From: Pleionea sp052032335
Lineage (GTDB): Bacteria; Pseudomonadota; Gammaproteobacteria; Enterobacterales; Kangiellaceae
Length of the DNA stretch: 10,407 nucleotides
Assembly: GCA_052032335.1 (NCBI GenBank)
Contig: JBPEWV010000043.1
Coordinates: 1-10,407 of the forward strand
Reading direction: 5' to 3'
The translations under genes were made by a program, and so were the position numbers. The notes beneath the pieces are model-generated. The model was not told where the DNA came from. It did no database searches and worked only from the letters and a program-made list of their open reading frames with translations. This document shows positions 1 to 7,564 of the stretch, piece by piece. The number at the start of each line of letters is the position of its first letter. The stretch's first letter is position 1.

Positions 1-115
1 GCTGATCGACCAGGCGTAGATTTATGTCCACTCATGGCCAATTACTGAAACGTAAGCTGTACGATTAAGTCAGGCTGTAGTTTGTAAAGTGTCCGATCAA
101 GTATGAGTCACTACA

Positions 116-149
116 GTTAGACCGATGTTATACAGTCGTTCGATCTAAC
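116..149. repeat. Imperfect inverted repeat downstream of the coiled-coil gene
   Basis: Arms GTTAGACCGA (116-125) and TCGATCTAAC (140-149) match as reverse complements at 9 of 10 positions, around a 14-base spacer. No T-run follows on either strand, so it is not a standard intrinsic terminator. It lies in the gene-free stretch at the left edge, close to a second and stronger dyad at 165-195. Its role is unknown, and an arm of this length can arise by chance. Confidence 0.4.
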
Positions 150-164
150 CAGGGTAACCATAGC

Positions 165-195
165 GTCAGGGTAATCCATCATGGATTCCCCTGAC
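165..195. repeat. 31-bp near-perfect palindrome just past the stop of the coiled-coil gene
   Basis: Arms GTCAGGGTAATCCAT (165-179) and ATGGATTCCCCTGAC (181-195) pair at 14 of 15 positions around a single central base. A partial third copy of the left arm, CAGGGTAACCAT, sits just outside at 150-161. The dyad begins 17 bases beyond the stop codon of the minus-strand gene at 213. It could form a stable 3' hairpin in that transcript, but no U-tract follows in either direction. It may be a transcript-stabilising or weak terminator hairpin, or a protein-binding dyad. The symmetry is directly visible; the function is inference. Confidence 0.65.
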
Positions 196-212
196 ATTAC
201 AACAGGGGGCAA

Positions 213-1190
213 TTACCTTAATTTTTGGCGAGCTTCTTTCAGTCGACTGATCCCTTTTTCCAGTTTTTTCTCGGCTTCTTTTAAATCATCGAGCTTTTTC
301 TTTTGTTCTTTACGCTCGTCTTTTTTCTCTTTGATGTCATCTCGAAGGTCTTCACGATCGTCTTTATCATCTTCGTCTTTCAGTTCTTCTTCGAGCTCTT
401 TAATCTCTTCGTCGAGGTCATCAATTTCTTCTTTCACATCGTCGATGTCGTCTTCAACGTCGTCCAACACATCTTCCGCTTTCTCGATGGCATCGTCCAG
501 AGCATCCAGAACCGTTTCATCATCGCCTGAGGTGAGTGCTTCGTAAAGTTTCTCAAACACCCATTTAAGGCATTCGAACAGAAGTGGAATCGCCAATGTA
601 AGTACGTATTTTATGAATTCCTCTTTGCTGCTGGTTTTTTCGTAACGTGCGCCAGACTTTGTAATCGACTCGCCCGTTCGGACACTGGATAAGTATTTCC
701 CTCGATTAGAAGAAGCGACATTCAGTTGCATGGCATGCAACTCTACTTTACTTAAGTCACTGGCGGCATGGAATTCAAACGACATGGTTCTACCGGGCAG
801 TAATTTAAAATTATTCTGGCTCAATCCGTGTTGGTAACCGTAAGCGATGATAAGTGCCAAATCGTCTTCTATATCGCGCATAGGAGCTTGGTTCAGTTGT
901 TGTTTTAACTCGCTGGTTCTGCAGGGAAGGGGGTTGGCCAGTCGTGATTTAATGTCTGCAACAACTTTGGGATTTAGCGCATCAGAAAAGCTACCCAAAA
1001 GCGCATTTTTCATTTGTCGTTCGAAATCGGTTTTATTAATAGGGGCTTCTGAATCGACGATTTTAAGGTTGGACAGGTTTTTATTTGCTCGTTTGCTTAC
1101 CGATGAAAAAAGACTGGAAACCAGCTCATCCATTAAAGAGCCAACTTCTTTTTCGAACAACTGGGGGTGATCACAATTGGTATTACTCAT
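213..1190 (-). CDS. Unrecognised protein with hydrophobic segment and highly charged coiled-coil tail
   Basis: I do not recognise this 325-residue protein. Residues 1-190 form a mixed, apparently soluble region without a motif I can name. Residues 192-218 (starting FIKYVLTLAIPLLF) are hydrophobic to amphipathic and could be a membrane-associated helix. From about residue 220 to the end the sequence is extremely charged, with hydrophobic residues spaced 3-4 apart, as in a coiled coil. The first 48 residues of this tail (from DDETVL) hold 27 Asp/Glu and only 3 Lys, while the last 38 residues hold 16 Lys/Arg. A polar break between the two halves suggests a helical hairpin. There is no signal peptide. 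The ATG at 1190 is chosen because AAAGGAG lies 7 bases upstream; a longer frame opens only with TTG at 1295. The gene is separated by 249 bases from the VWA gene upstream, so it probably has its own promoter. The coding call is firm, the function unknown. Confidence 0.85.
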   Translation of the reverse strand: MSNTNCDHPQLFEKEVGSLMDELVSSLFSSVSKRANKNLSNLKIVDSEAPINKTDFERQMKNALLGSFSDALNPKVVADIKSRLANPLPCRTSELKQQLNQAPMRDIEDDLALIIAYGYQHGLSQNNFKLLPGRTMSFEFHAASDLSKVELHAMQLNVASSNRGKYLSSVRTGESITKSGARYEKTSSKEEFIKYVLTLAIPLLFECLKWVFEKLYEALTSGDDETVLDALDDAIEKAEDVLDDVEDDIDDVKEEIDDLDEEIKELEEELKDEDDKDDREDLRDDIKEKKDERKEQKKKLDDLKEAEKKLEKGISRLKEARQKLR

Positions 1191-1197
1191 GGCAATG

Positions 1198-1204
1198 CTC
1201 CTTT
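1198..1204 (-). promoter_or_regulatory. Strong ribosome binding site for the coiled-coil gene
   Basis: On the minus strand this reads AAAGGAG, with GGAG ending 7 bases before the ATG at 1190. It decides the start in favour of 1190 over the in-frame TTG at 1295, which would add 35 residues. Confidence 0.8.
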
Positions 1205-1220
1205 TGCTGATGGGTTTTTC

Positions 1221-1262
1221 AGTATAATGACAAGACGGGTATCCAACAGCGCTTTTTGTCAA
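1221..1262 (-). promoter_or_regulatory. Possible promoter elements upstream of the coiled-coil gene
   Basis: On the minus strand a perfect TTGACA occurs at 1262-1257 and a good -10-like TATACT at 1226-1221. They are 30 bases apart, too far to form one sigma70 promoter, and neither has an ideal partner at 16-18 bases. The TATACT box would place transcription start about 20-25 bases before the ribosome binding site. Individual boxes are visible; the assignment is tentative. Confidence 0.3.
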
Positions 1263-1439
1263 TGAATGCTTAAAAGAGATGAAATCCACTATCAATCGAT
1301 TTAAACGAACTAATGACGACTTTTTTAATAGAGTGACGTTCTAGCTGAAGGGCTCAAGCCAAAAGTCGTTTGTCAGACTAAGGTCGCCAGGCAGTATCAC
1401 TTTTCAAGCATTGTTAGCGATAATTGTGATAAGACAGCG

Positions 1440-2615
1440 TCAGGTTACTAACGATTTTATTGCCTGTTCAAGGCCTGATAAAGTTAACGGGTACATTTCG
1501 TGATCCAATAGCTGTTGAGTCATTCCAATGCTGTGGGTATAGCGCCAGTAAGCTTGATCGACAGGATTCAACCAGACTACGCTATCAAATTGGGCGCGCA
1601 ATCGTTGCATCCAGACGTAGCCGGGCACTTCATTCATATGCTCAACACTGCCATAGGGGTGAGAAATTTCGTAAGGGGACATGGAGGCATCACCGATAAA
1701 AATAACCTTGTAATCTTTTCCGTAGGTGTGAATGACATCTTCTAAAGGAATGTTCTCGGTATGCCGACGTGCATTATTTTTCCAGACATTTTCGTATATA
1801 AAATTATGAAAATAATAATACTCAAGATGTTTGAACTCGCTTTTGCAAGCAGAAAAGAGTTCTTCACAGGTTTGAATGTATGGGTCCATAGAGCCACCAA
1901 CATCCAGAAATAATAACACTTTTATCGCATTGTGACGCTCGGGTACCATCTTTATGTCGAGTAAGCCGGCGTTTCTGGCCGTACTGCTGATGGTGTCATC
2001 CAAATCCAGTTCTTCGTGGGCACCGGTGCGAGCAAATTTGCGTAACTTTCTTAACGCAACCTGTAAGTTTCGAGTACCCAGCTCGACGCTATCGTCCAAA
2101 TCTTTGAATTGTCGCTTTTCCCACACTTTGGCCGCAGATTTGTTTTGGCTTTCACCACCAACTCGAATGCCTTCGGGGTGATAACCGCTGTGCCCAAAGG
2201 GTGACGAGCCACCAGTCCCTATCCATTTATTACCACCAGCGTGACGTTTCTGCTGCTCTTTTAATCGTTGTTTGAAAGTTTCCAGAAGTTTATCCAGGCC
2301 GCCCAACGATTTGATCTCGGCTTTTTCTTCTTCTGAAAGTTGCTTCATAAACTCGGAACGAAGCCAGTCTTCAGGGATGAGTGCCTCAAGAAGGTCGTCG
2401 ATGCTTTCCAGTTGATTGAAGTAGGCTCCAAAGGCTTTATCAAAGCGATCAAAGTACTTTTCATCTTTAATCAGGCAGAGGCGTGCCAAGACATAAAAAT
2501 CGTCCAGGCTGGCAAACGCCAGACGTTGCTCAAGTGCCTTGAGTAACTGTAAAAATTCTTTAATCGAGACGGGCAGCTCGAGTTTTCTCAAAGTGTAAAA
2601 AAAATCGACCAGCAT
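1440..2615 (-). CDS. VWA-domain protein, CoxE-like, partner of MoxR ATPase
   Basis: This 391-residue protein resembles the CoxE-like VWA family that is encoded beside MoxR AAA+ ATPases. The N-terminal half (about 1-220) is helical and charged, with a Gly/Ser-rich stretch around the segment GGNKWIGTGGSSPFGHSGYH. The C-terminal VWA domain starts near residue 230 with the metal-site segment FLDVGGSMDP: Asp238 and Ser242 fit a MIDAS site, but the middle position is Gly rather than the Ser of the classical DxSxS. No signal peptide or membrane segment is visible, so it should be cytoplasmic. Its start lies 8 bases after the stop of the MoxR gene (2624-3466) with only a weak Shine-Dalgarno (AAGAAC), suggesting translational coupling. 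In this class the VWA protein is thought to link the ATPase to a client for metal insertion or complex maturation. The client is unknown here, and no cox, nor or mox gene is nearby. Confidence 0.9.
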   Translation of the reverse strand: MLVDFFYTLRKLELPVSIKEFLQLLKALEQRLAFASLDDFYVLARLCLIKDEKYFDRFDKAFGAYFNQLESIDDLLEALIPEDWLRSEFMKQLSEEEKAEIKSLGGLDKLLETFKQRLKEQQKRHAGGNKWIGTGGSSPFGHSGYHPEGIRVGGESQNKSAAKVWEKRQFKDLDDSVELGTRNLQVALRKLRKFARTGAHEELDLDDTISSTARNAGLLDIKMVPERHNAIKVLLFLDVGGSMDPYIQTCEELFSACKSEFKHLEYYYFHNFIYENVWKNNARRHTENIPLEDVIHTYGKDYKVIFIGDASMSPYEISHPYGSVEHMNEVPGYVWMQRLRAQFDSVVWLNPVDQAYWRYTHSIGMTQQLLDHEMYPLTLSGLEQAIKSLVT

Positions 2616-2623
2616 ATAGGTTC

Positions 2624-3466
2624 TTAAGACTCACGCTTTAGCATAAACATTAATTTTTGTAACAGATGGACATCTTGCTCATTTTTCAGCAATGCACCGT
2701 AAAGTGGTGGAATGGCTTTTTTCGGGTCTCGCTCCTTTAGTGCGTTTTCTGATATATCATCGGCTACCAACAACTTTAACCAGTCGATCAATTCCGACGT
2801 CGAGGGTTTCTTCTTTAATCCGCGGGTTTCCCGAACCTGGAAAAAGATGTCCATGGCTTCCTGAATTAAACTTGGTTTCAAGTCGGGGAAATGGACATTG
2901 ACAATCTTGTGCATGGTTGCTTTATCAGGAAATTGAATGTAATGAAAGAAGCAACGTCTAAGAAACGCATCGGGAAGCTCCTTTTCGTTATTGCTGGTAA
3001 TTATAATCAGAGGTCGATGTTTGGCTTTGATGGTTTCGCCTGTCTCGTAGACAAAAAACTCCATTTTATCGAGCTCTTGTAACAAGTCGTTGGGAAATTC
3101 GATGTCGGCTTTATCAATCTCATCAATCAGCAATACCACCTGCTGATCGGATTCAAAGGCTTCCCACAACTTACCTTTCTTAATGTAATTCTTAATATCG
3201 TGCACCCGATTGTCGCCGAGCTGCGAGTCACGTAAACGGGAAACCGCATCGTATTCGTACAAGCCTTGATGCGCTTTGGTGGTTGACTTTATGTGCCACT
3301 GAACCAGCTGCATACCCAGTGCATCGGCAACTTCTTCTGCTAGCATGGTTTTTCCGGTACCTGGTTCACCCTTAATGAGCAAAGGACGCTCAAGTGTTTT
3401 GGCCGCGTTCACTGCCATTTGCAGCTCGTCAGTCGCAATGTAATTTTTAGTACCTGTAAAGCTCAT
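2624..3466 (-). CDS. MoxR-family AAA+ ATPase
   Basis: This 280-residue protein is a MoxR-type AAA+ ATPase, expected to form a ring and remodel or activate a client protein together with its VWA partner. Visible motifs are Walker A GEPGTGKT (33-40), Walker B VVLLIDEID (Asp115, Glu116), sensor-1 ITSNN (Asn159/160) and an arginine pair, Arg170-Arg171, in LRRC as candidate arginine finger. The length is near the family norm. The ATG at 3466 gives the N-terminus MSFTGTKNY, which fits the family, with GGGG 5 bases upstream; a TTG at 3490 would add 8 residues and is less likely. It is the first gene of a two-gene operon with the VWA gene, 8 bases apart. A weak -10-like TAAAAT lies on the minus strand at 3505-3500, but I see no convincing -35. 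Family assignment is firm; the physiological role cannot be read from the sequence. Confidence 0.93.
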   Translation of the reverse strand: MSFTGTKNYIATDELQMAVNAAKTLERPLLIKGEPGTGKTMLAEEVADALGMQLVQWHIKSTTKAHQGLYEYDAVSRLRDSQLGDNRVHDIKNYIKKGKLWEAFESDQQVVLLIDEIDKADIEFPNDLLQELDKMEFFVYETGETIKAKHRPLIIITSNNEKELPDAFLRRCFFHYIQFPDKATMHKIVNVHFPDLKPSLIQEAMDIFFQVRETRGLKKKPSTSELIDWLKLLVADDISENALKERDPKKAIPPLYGALLKNEQDVHLLQKLMFMLKRES

Positions 3467-3804
3467 GGTTACCCCGAAAGTTAACGACAAAAAATGCGAA
3501 TTTTACCATAATCACCAAGTAAAACTAAAAGCCAGATTGCCAGGAAGGCTGCACACAGCTTCGGTTGAGCTTTGCTGCCTAATCATCATCAAGCGGTCCG
3601 AAATAACCATGGTGTTAACACGATTGGCTCGCCTGGAGACGCCGCAGACGGCAAAAGAAACGTTGAGTCAGATGCATGGAAATTGAGGTCAGTATTATCC
3701 ATAAAGGTGTTGATCGGAGTCTATTTTGTGCCTGCCTGCTTATCAAATTGGGTCGAGTTGAGAAAAATCTCATCGGGTAATATGACTGATTAAATAGTTT
3801 GCTA

Positions 3805-3840
3805 GCGATATTGCGTCTTCGGTAGGGAGGCGATATTGCG
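3805..3840. repeat. Pair of 11-bp direct repeats GCGATATTGCG
   Basis: GCGATATTGCG occurs at 3805-3815 and again exactly at 3830-3840, with a start-to-start distance of 25 bases. The second copy runs into the TTGCGA that serves as a candidate -35 element for the histidine kinase operon. This arrangement is typical of tandem sites for a regulator that contacts RNA polymerase. The repeat is directly visible; its role as an operator is inference. Confidence 0.55.
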
Positions 3841-3863
3841 AAATCGGTTGGCTTGTCTATAGT
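3836..3863 (+). promoter_or_regulatory. Candidate sigma70 promoter of the kinase/regulator operon
   Basis: The -35 TTGCGA (3836-3841, 4 of 6 consensus) and the -10 TATAGT (3858-3863, 5 of 6) are separated by 16 bases. Transcription would start near 3870, giving a leader of about 160 bases before the ATG at 4032. The -35 overlaps the second copy of the 11-bp direct repeat. Other AT-rich boxes occur slightly downstream (TATTAA near 3876), so the exact promoter is uncertain. Confidence 0.4.
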
Positions 3864-4031
3864 AATACTAAGTTCTATTAATATGCGCGTTCATAATAAG
3901 ATGCAGAGTCTTACCACATCTCTACCAATGGCTCATACATGGTCGATAGACAGTTTGGCGCGGAATAGGCCGTTCTTTAGCCCTGATTGTTTTTTAACTG
4001 GATCTTAAGCTTCTTCACCAGGCGAGTATTA

Positions 4032-7000
4032 ATGAGCAAATCTTTTGAAAACCAAGAAAAACGGCTGGAGGAATTAAAAGCGTTAGCTGCAGTCGATACT
4101 GGTTCTGAGCCTGAATTCGATCGATTAACGGAACTGGCCTGTCTGACCTTTAATACGCCTATTGCTCTTATATCTTTGGTCGACGAGTCGCAGCAATGGA
4201 ATAAGTCGATGGCCGGTTTCGAGCTGCGCAGTATCGATAAAAAGCATTCGTTTTGCGCTCAAGCGATTTGTCAATCTGACGTAATGGTGGTTGAAAATGC
4301 GTCCCAAGACGCCCGCTTTAACCAAAGCGCTCTGGTTACCAATGAGCCGAACATTGTGTTTTACGCGGGTGCTCCTCTAGTAAGTCGCTCAGGCCATGCA
4401 TTGGGCGCGTTTTGCGTGATGGACCAAAAACCGAGACAGTTTTCGGAGCAGGAAAAACATCAGCTGCGAAAACTTGCCGAGCATGTCGCTCGCCGTCTGG
4501 AAGACAGAAAACGCGATAATGACCTTCAATTGAGACTGGCATTTGCAGAAATGCAAATTGAGCAATTGCCCGCAGCTGTCGTCAGTTGTGACGAGCAAGG
4601 CCAGTTGAATGGCTTTAATGAATTGGCGAAAGAATGGCACGGAGTCGATGTGCAACGATTGCCTCCCGAGCAATGGGCGGAACACTTTGACTTGTACCAA
4701 ACCAACGGACGTGATTTTCTACAGCCTGAGCAAATTCCACTGAAGCGGGCTTTTGATGGTGAGCATGTCGCTGGTGTTGAGTTTATTATCAAAGCCAAAC
4801 ATCTTCCTCCCAGACGTGTGCGCTGTTTTGGTGGTCCGATTATTAACAAACAGGGAGAAAAAAAGGGTGCTGTCGTCAGCATGATGGACGTCACACGTTA
4901 TGTGAATAATCAGATTTTTCTCGAAGCCATCATCAACTCTGCCAGCGAAGTTTCGATCATCGCCTGCGACAATGACGGTGTAATAACTCGTTTTAACAGT
5001 GGCGCCGAAAAACTTTCCGGTTATGTAAACTATGAAGTAGAGAACACCAAAAATATTACATCGCTTTACGATAAAGAGGAGCTGCAACAGTACGCTGAAA
5101 GACTGGAACAGCGGCACAACCAAAAATTCACTCTTTTTGAAGCCGCAACATACAATGCTCGTCGGGGACTAACCAACTACCAAAATTGCACCTATATCTG
5201 CAAAGATGGCACGAAAAAATCGATGCGATTATCGGTAACAAAGTTAAAAGACGAATATGAGGTTTTAACCGGTTTTCTTGTGATAGGGATTGATATTACC
5301 GAGCAGCGAATTGCCGAACAAAAAGAAAGAATCGCTGCGCAACGATTCGAAGGGGCTTTTAATTTTGTCAATGTTGGAATGGTTCTATTGTCAAAACGCG
5401 GTGAGTTTTTAACGGTTAATCAGGCCATTTGTGACTATTTCGGCTACAGCGAAGAAGAGATGTTGTCCAAGTCTTTGAAAGAGATTACTCACCCTGACGA
5501 TCTCAAAATAGATAACCATTTATTAGTTAAGCTTTTAAATGGCGAGAAACGAAATTATCGCATCGATAAGCGATACTATAGAAAAAATGGCGACATGTTT
5601 TATGCCGAGCTATCGGTTGCCATGGTAACCGATGAAGCCGGCGAACCTTCTCACTTTGTGGTTATGTTTAAGGATGTAACCGAGCAACTTGAATCGGAGC
5701 GCATTAGAAAGATTAGTGAAGCGCGGCTTAGGGGCTTGTTCGAGTACAGTCCGATCGGTATTTTGATGGTAAATCCAAGTAACGGACAATGTTTGACCTG
5801 GAACAAAAATCTACTCAAGCCAATGGGGTACAGTGATCAGGAGTTTGCCAATAAATCTCTCTATGACCTATTGGTTCCACAGCTTCACGCTGAGTTTCAA
5901 CATCAGTTAAGAGAACTGGATAAAACCAACAGTTTTTTCAGTCGAGAAGCAGAATTCCGAAAAAAGGGCGATGGCGTTTATCCGGTAAGAGTTCAGGGTT
6001 TATTGATGGAGGATCCGGTCGAAGACATGGTTCTGTGGCTGTTGGTTGCAGATTTGACGACTGAGCGACTGCACCTTGAGCTGAAAAATAGCTTTGTGTC
6101 GACCGTCAGCCATGAGTTACGTACCCCCTTAACCAGCATTTCAGGCGCTCTGGATCTCATGTCGAGTGGTGCATTAGGCGAAGTTCCCACCGATTTAAAT
6201 GAAATGCTTTCGATAGCGCAGAATAATACCAAACGACTGACTTATCTGGTTAATGACCTACTGGATCTCGATAAGTTAATGTCTGGCAAGTTAGAAATCG
6301 AGTTCTCGTCTTTTGCGTTAAAACCATTATTGCAACGATGTGTCGAAGACATGCGGGCCTATATCGAAAAGTATGACGTCAAAATAAACATTGAAGCGCC
6401 CGATGATCTCTGGATATTTGCCGATGAGAGCCGATTGGCTCAGGTGATCACGAATATTTTATCTAACGCGTGCAAACACAGTCCAAGTGATAAACCTATT
6501 TTATTAAGGGCCAGAGAACTAGAGCAAGGCTCTGTCGTGATCAGTATTGTCGACAAGGGGCCGGGCATTCCGGTGGAGTTTCGCAAACGTATTTTCGAAC
6601 GGTTTTCACAAGCCGATGTTGCCGACTCAAGGAGCGAGCAGGGTTCTGGCCTTGGCTTGGCGATTAGCCGGGAATTGATTGAACAAATGCATGGCATCAT
6701 AGGATTTGAGTCGACACCCGGAAAAGGGGCGCATTTTTGGGTTCGGTTGCCCGGTGAGTCACATTATAAAATGAAAAAAGACAAAGACCGACTGGCCATC
6801 TTGCATGTTGAAGACAGTAAGGATTTTGTCGACTTGGTTGCTCAGTATTTAAAAGATTATGCCGACGTCGAAGGCGCGCATACCTTAAAAGACGCTAATA
6901 ATAAAATTAGAGATAATGACTACGACTTAGTATTACTCGATTTAAGTTTGCCCGATGGTCACGGTACGGCTTTATGGGAAAGTATTCATCGGCTTAATTC

Positions 7001-7178
7001 GAGGTTGCCTTTAGCTGTTATCTCGAATTATTCGATTCCAGAGGATATGGTGGATGAAGTTGGTGCTGTTATCAGTAAGCGACATTTCAATAAGGAAAAG
7101 CTGGTGAGTACGATCATACGATTGTTTCCCGAACTAGAAGACGTCAATGTCGATGAGAAAAGTGGTGATTCGCAATGA
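4032..7178 (+). CDS. Soluble hybrid sensor histidine kinase (GAF, four PAS-like, HisKA, HATPase, REC)
   Basis: This 1048-residue protein senses signals through stacked input domains, autophosphorylates on a histidine and passes phosphate to its own receiver. Domains in order: GAF (about 20-160); four PAS-like units beginning near 174, 296, 438 and 564; HisKA with the H-box SHELRTP (His694); an HATPase_c domain with N-box Asn812, G1 box DKGPGIP (from Asp841) and G2 box GSGLGLAI (from Gly871); and a C-terminal REC (about 920-1035) with phospho-acceptor Asp970 in LLDLSLPDG. The receiver ends its active site with Lys-Arg (ISKRHF) rather than the common Lys-Pro. No signal peptide or membrane span is seen, so sensing is cytoplasmic. 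The ATG at 4032 is preferred because AGGCGAG lies 5 bases upstream; the frame also opens with TTG at 3987. Its 3' end overlaps the next gene by 4 bases (ATGA). No HPt domain is present. The ligand or cofactor of the GAF and PAS domains cannot be read from sequence. Confidence 0.95.
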   Translation: MSKSFENQEKRLEELKALAAVDTGSEPEFDRLTELACLTFNTPIALISLVDESQQWNKSMAGFELRSIDKKHSFCAQAICQSDVMVVENASQDARFNQSALVTNEPNIVFYAGAPLVSRSGHALGAFCVMDQKPRQFSEQEKHQLRKLAEHVARRLEDRKRDNDLQLRLAFAEMQIEQLPAAVVSCDEQGQLNGFNELAKEWHGVDVQRLPPEQWAEHFDLYQTNGRDFLQPEQIPLKRAFDGEHVAGVEFIIKAKHLPPRRVRCFGGPIINKQGEKKGAVVSMMDVTRYVNNQIFLEAIINSASEVSIIACDNDGVITRFNSGAEKLSGYVNYEVENTKNITSLYDKEELQQYAERLEQRHNQKFTLFEAATYNARRGLTNYQNCTYICKDGTKKSMRLSVTKLKDEYEVLTGFLVIGIDITEQRIAEQKERIAAQRFEGAFNFVNVGMVLLSKRGEFLTVNQAICDYFGYSEEEMLSKSLKEITHPDDLKIDNHLLVKLLNGEKRNYRIDKRYYRKNGDMFYAELSVAMVTDEAGEPSHFVVMFKDVTEQLESERIRKISEARLRGLFEYSPIGILMVNPSNGQCLTWNKNLLKPMGYSDQEFANKSLYDLLVPQLHAEFQHQLRELDKTNSFFSREAEFRKKGDGVYPVRVQGLLMEDPVEDMVLWLLVADLTTERLHLELKNSFVSTVSHELRTPLTSISGALDLMSSGALGEVPTDLNEMLSIAQNNTKRLTYLVNDLLDLDKLMSGKLEIEFSSFALKPLLQRCVEDMRAYIEKYDVKINIEAPDDLWIFADESRLAQVITNILSNACKHSPSDKPILLRARELEQGSVVISIVDKGPGIPVEFRKRIFERFSQADVADSRSEQGSGLGLAISRELIEQMHGIIGFESTPGKGAHFWVRLPGESHYKMKKDKDRLAILHVEDSKDFVDLVAQYLKDYADVEGAHTLKDANNKIRDNDYDLVLLDLSLPDGHGTALWESIHRLNSRLPLAVISNYSIPEDMVDEVGAVISKRHFNKEKLVSTIIRLFPELEDVNVDEKSGDSQ

Positions 7179-7564
7179 CTGAACTGGAACGTGTGATGCA
7201 CGTAGATGATGATGCGTCGATAAGAACCATTGCGAAAGTTGCGTTGGAAAAACTGGGCGGGTTTGAGGTTGCCAGTCATGCGTCTGGCTTTGACGCCATA
7301 GAGCAAATAGAAGCGTTTCAGCCGCAGGTTTTATTATTGGACGTCATGATGCCTCAAATAGACGGTCCGGAAACACTTAAACGAATGGAAGAAAAAACCG
7401 ATCTAGACACGGTCATGGTTATTTTTATGACGGCAAAAGTCCAACCGGAAGAAATACGTTATTATAAATCGATTGGTGCATTTGAAGTGATTGAAAAACC
7501 ATTCCAACCAACGGATTTGTCCATCCAGCTCAAAAAGTATTGGCAAGATTTTATTCAAGCTTAA
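7175..7564 (+). CDS. Single-domain CheY-like response regulator
   Basis: This 129-residue protein is a receiver domain and nothing else. The acidic pocket Asp11-Asp12-Asp13, phospho-acceptor Asp56 (LLLDVMMPQIDG), Thr86 (FMTAK) and Lys108 followed by Pro (EKPF) are all present, so it should be phosphorylatable. There is no DNA-binding, GGDEF/EAL or other output domain. The start overlaps the kinase stop (ATGA) and is preceded by GTGGTGA 6 bases upstream inside the kinase gene, so the two are translationally coupled and very likely a cognate pair. It may relay phosphate to an HPt or histidine kinase elsewhere, act by binding a partner protein as CheY does, or serve as a phosphate sink. The assignment as a receiver is firm; the downstream target is unknown. 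Confidence 0.95.
   Translation: MTELERVMHVDDDASIRTIAKVALEKLGGFEVASHASGFDAIEQIEAFQPQVLLLDVMMPQIDGPETLKRMEEKTDLDTVMVIFMTAKVQPEEIRYYKSIGAFEVIEKPFQPTDLSIQLKKYWQDFIQA

Larger units (their letters stand above)
3467..4031. other. Divergent intergenic region between the MoxR and histidine kinase genes
   Basis: This 565-base stretch separates the two divergently transcribed operons. Short frames run through it, but none has a recognisable product, and I regard it as non-coding. It contains a weak imperfect hairpin near 3546-3580, an 11-bp direct repeat (3805-3815 and 3830-3840) and a plausible plus-strand sigma70 promoter at 3836-3863. The MoxR promoter must lie at its left end but is not clear. It is long for a region with just two promoters, so an unannotated small RNA cannot be excluded, but I see no terminator to support one. 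Confidence 0.6.

Noticed and set aside
181..546. Plus-strand frame encoding a Ser/Phe-rich 121-residue peptide
   Set aside because: It is the antisense of the acidic, GAT/GAA-rich coiled-coil tail of the 213-1190 gene; the Ser/Phe bias follows from that composition, and the opposite strand has the ribosome site.
847..1170. Plus-strand 107-residue frame
   Set aside because: It lies entirely antisense to the coiled-coil gene, has no recognisable motif and no convincing ribosome binding site.
1385..1439. Terminator after the VWA gene
   Set aside because: The stretch contains TTATC repeats and AT-rich sequence, but no GC-rich stem with a following T-tract on the minus strand.
3546..3580. Possible hairpin in the MoxR upstream region
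   Set aside because: The arms pair only in short blocks (GGC-T-GC with GC-T-GCC, then AGCT with AGCT) with an internal loop and no T-run, too weak to call a terminator or riboswitch.
3465..3793. Two plus-strand frames in the divergent intergenic region (3465-3686 and 3572-3793)
   Set aside because: They overlap each other in different frames, have low-complexity or patternless products, and the first begins on the MoxR start codon of the other strand. No ribosome site or family resemblance supports them.
4526..5123. Long minus-strand frames within the kinase gene
   Set aside because: They are antisense to the GAF/PAS region, which has clear domain signatures in the plus-strand frame; the products show no motif.
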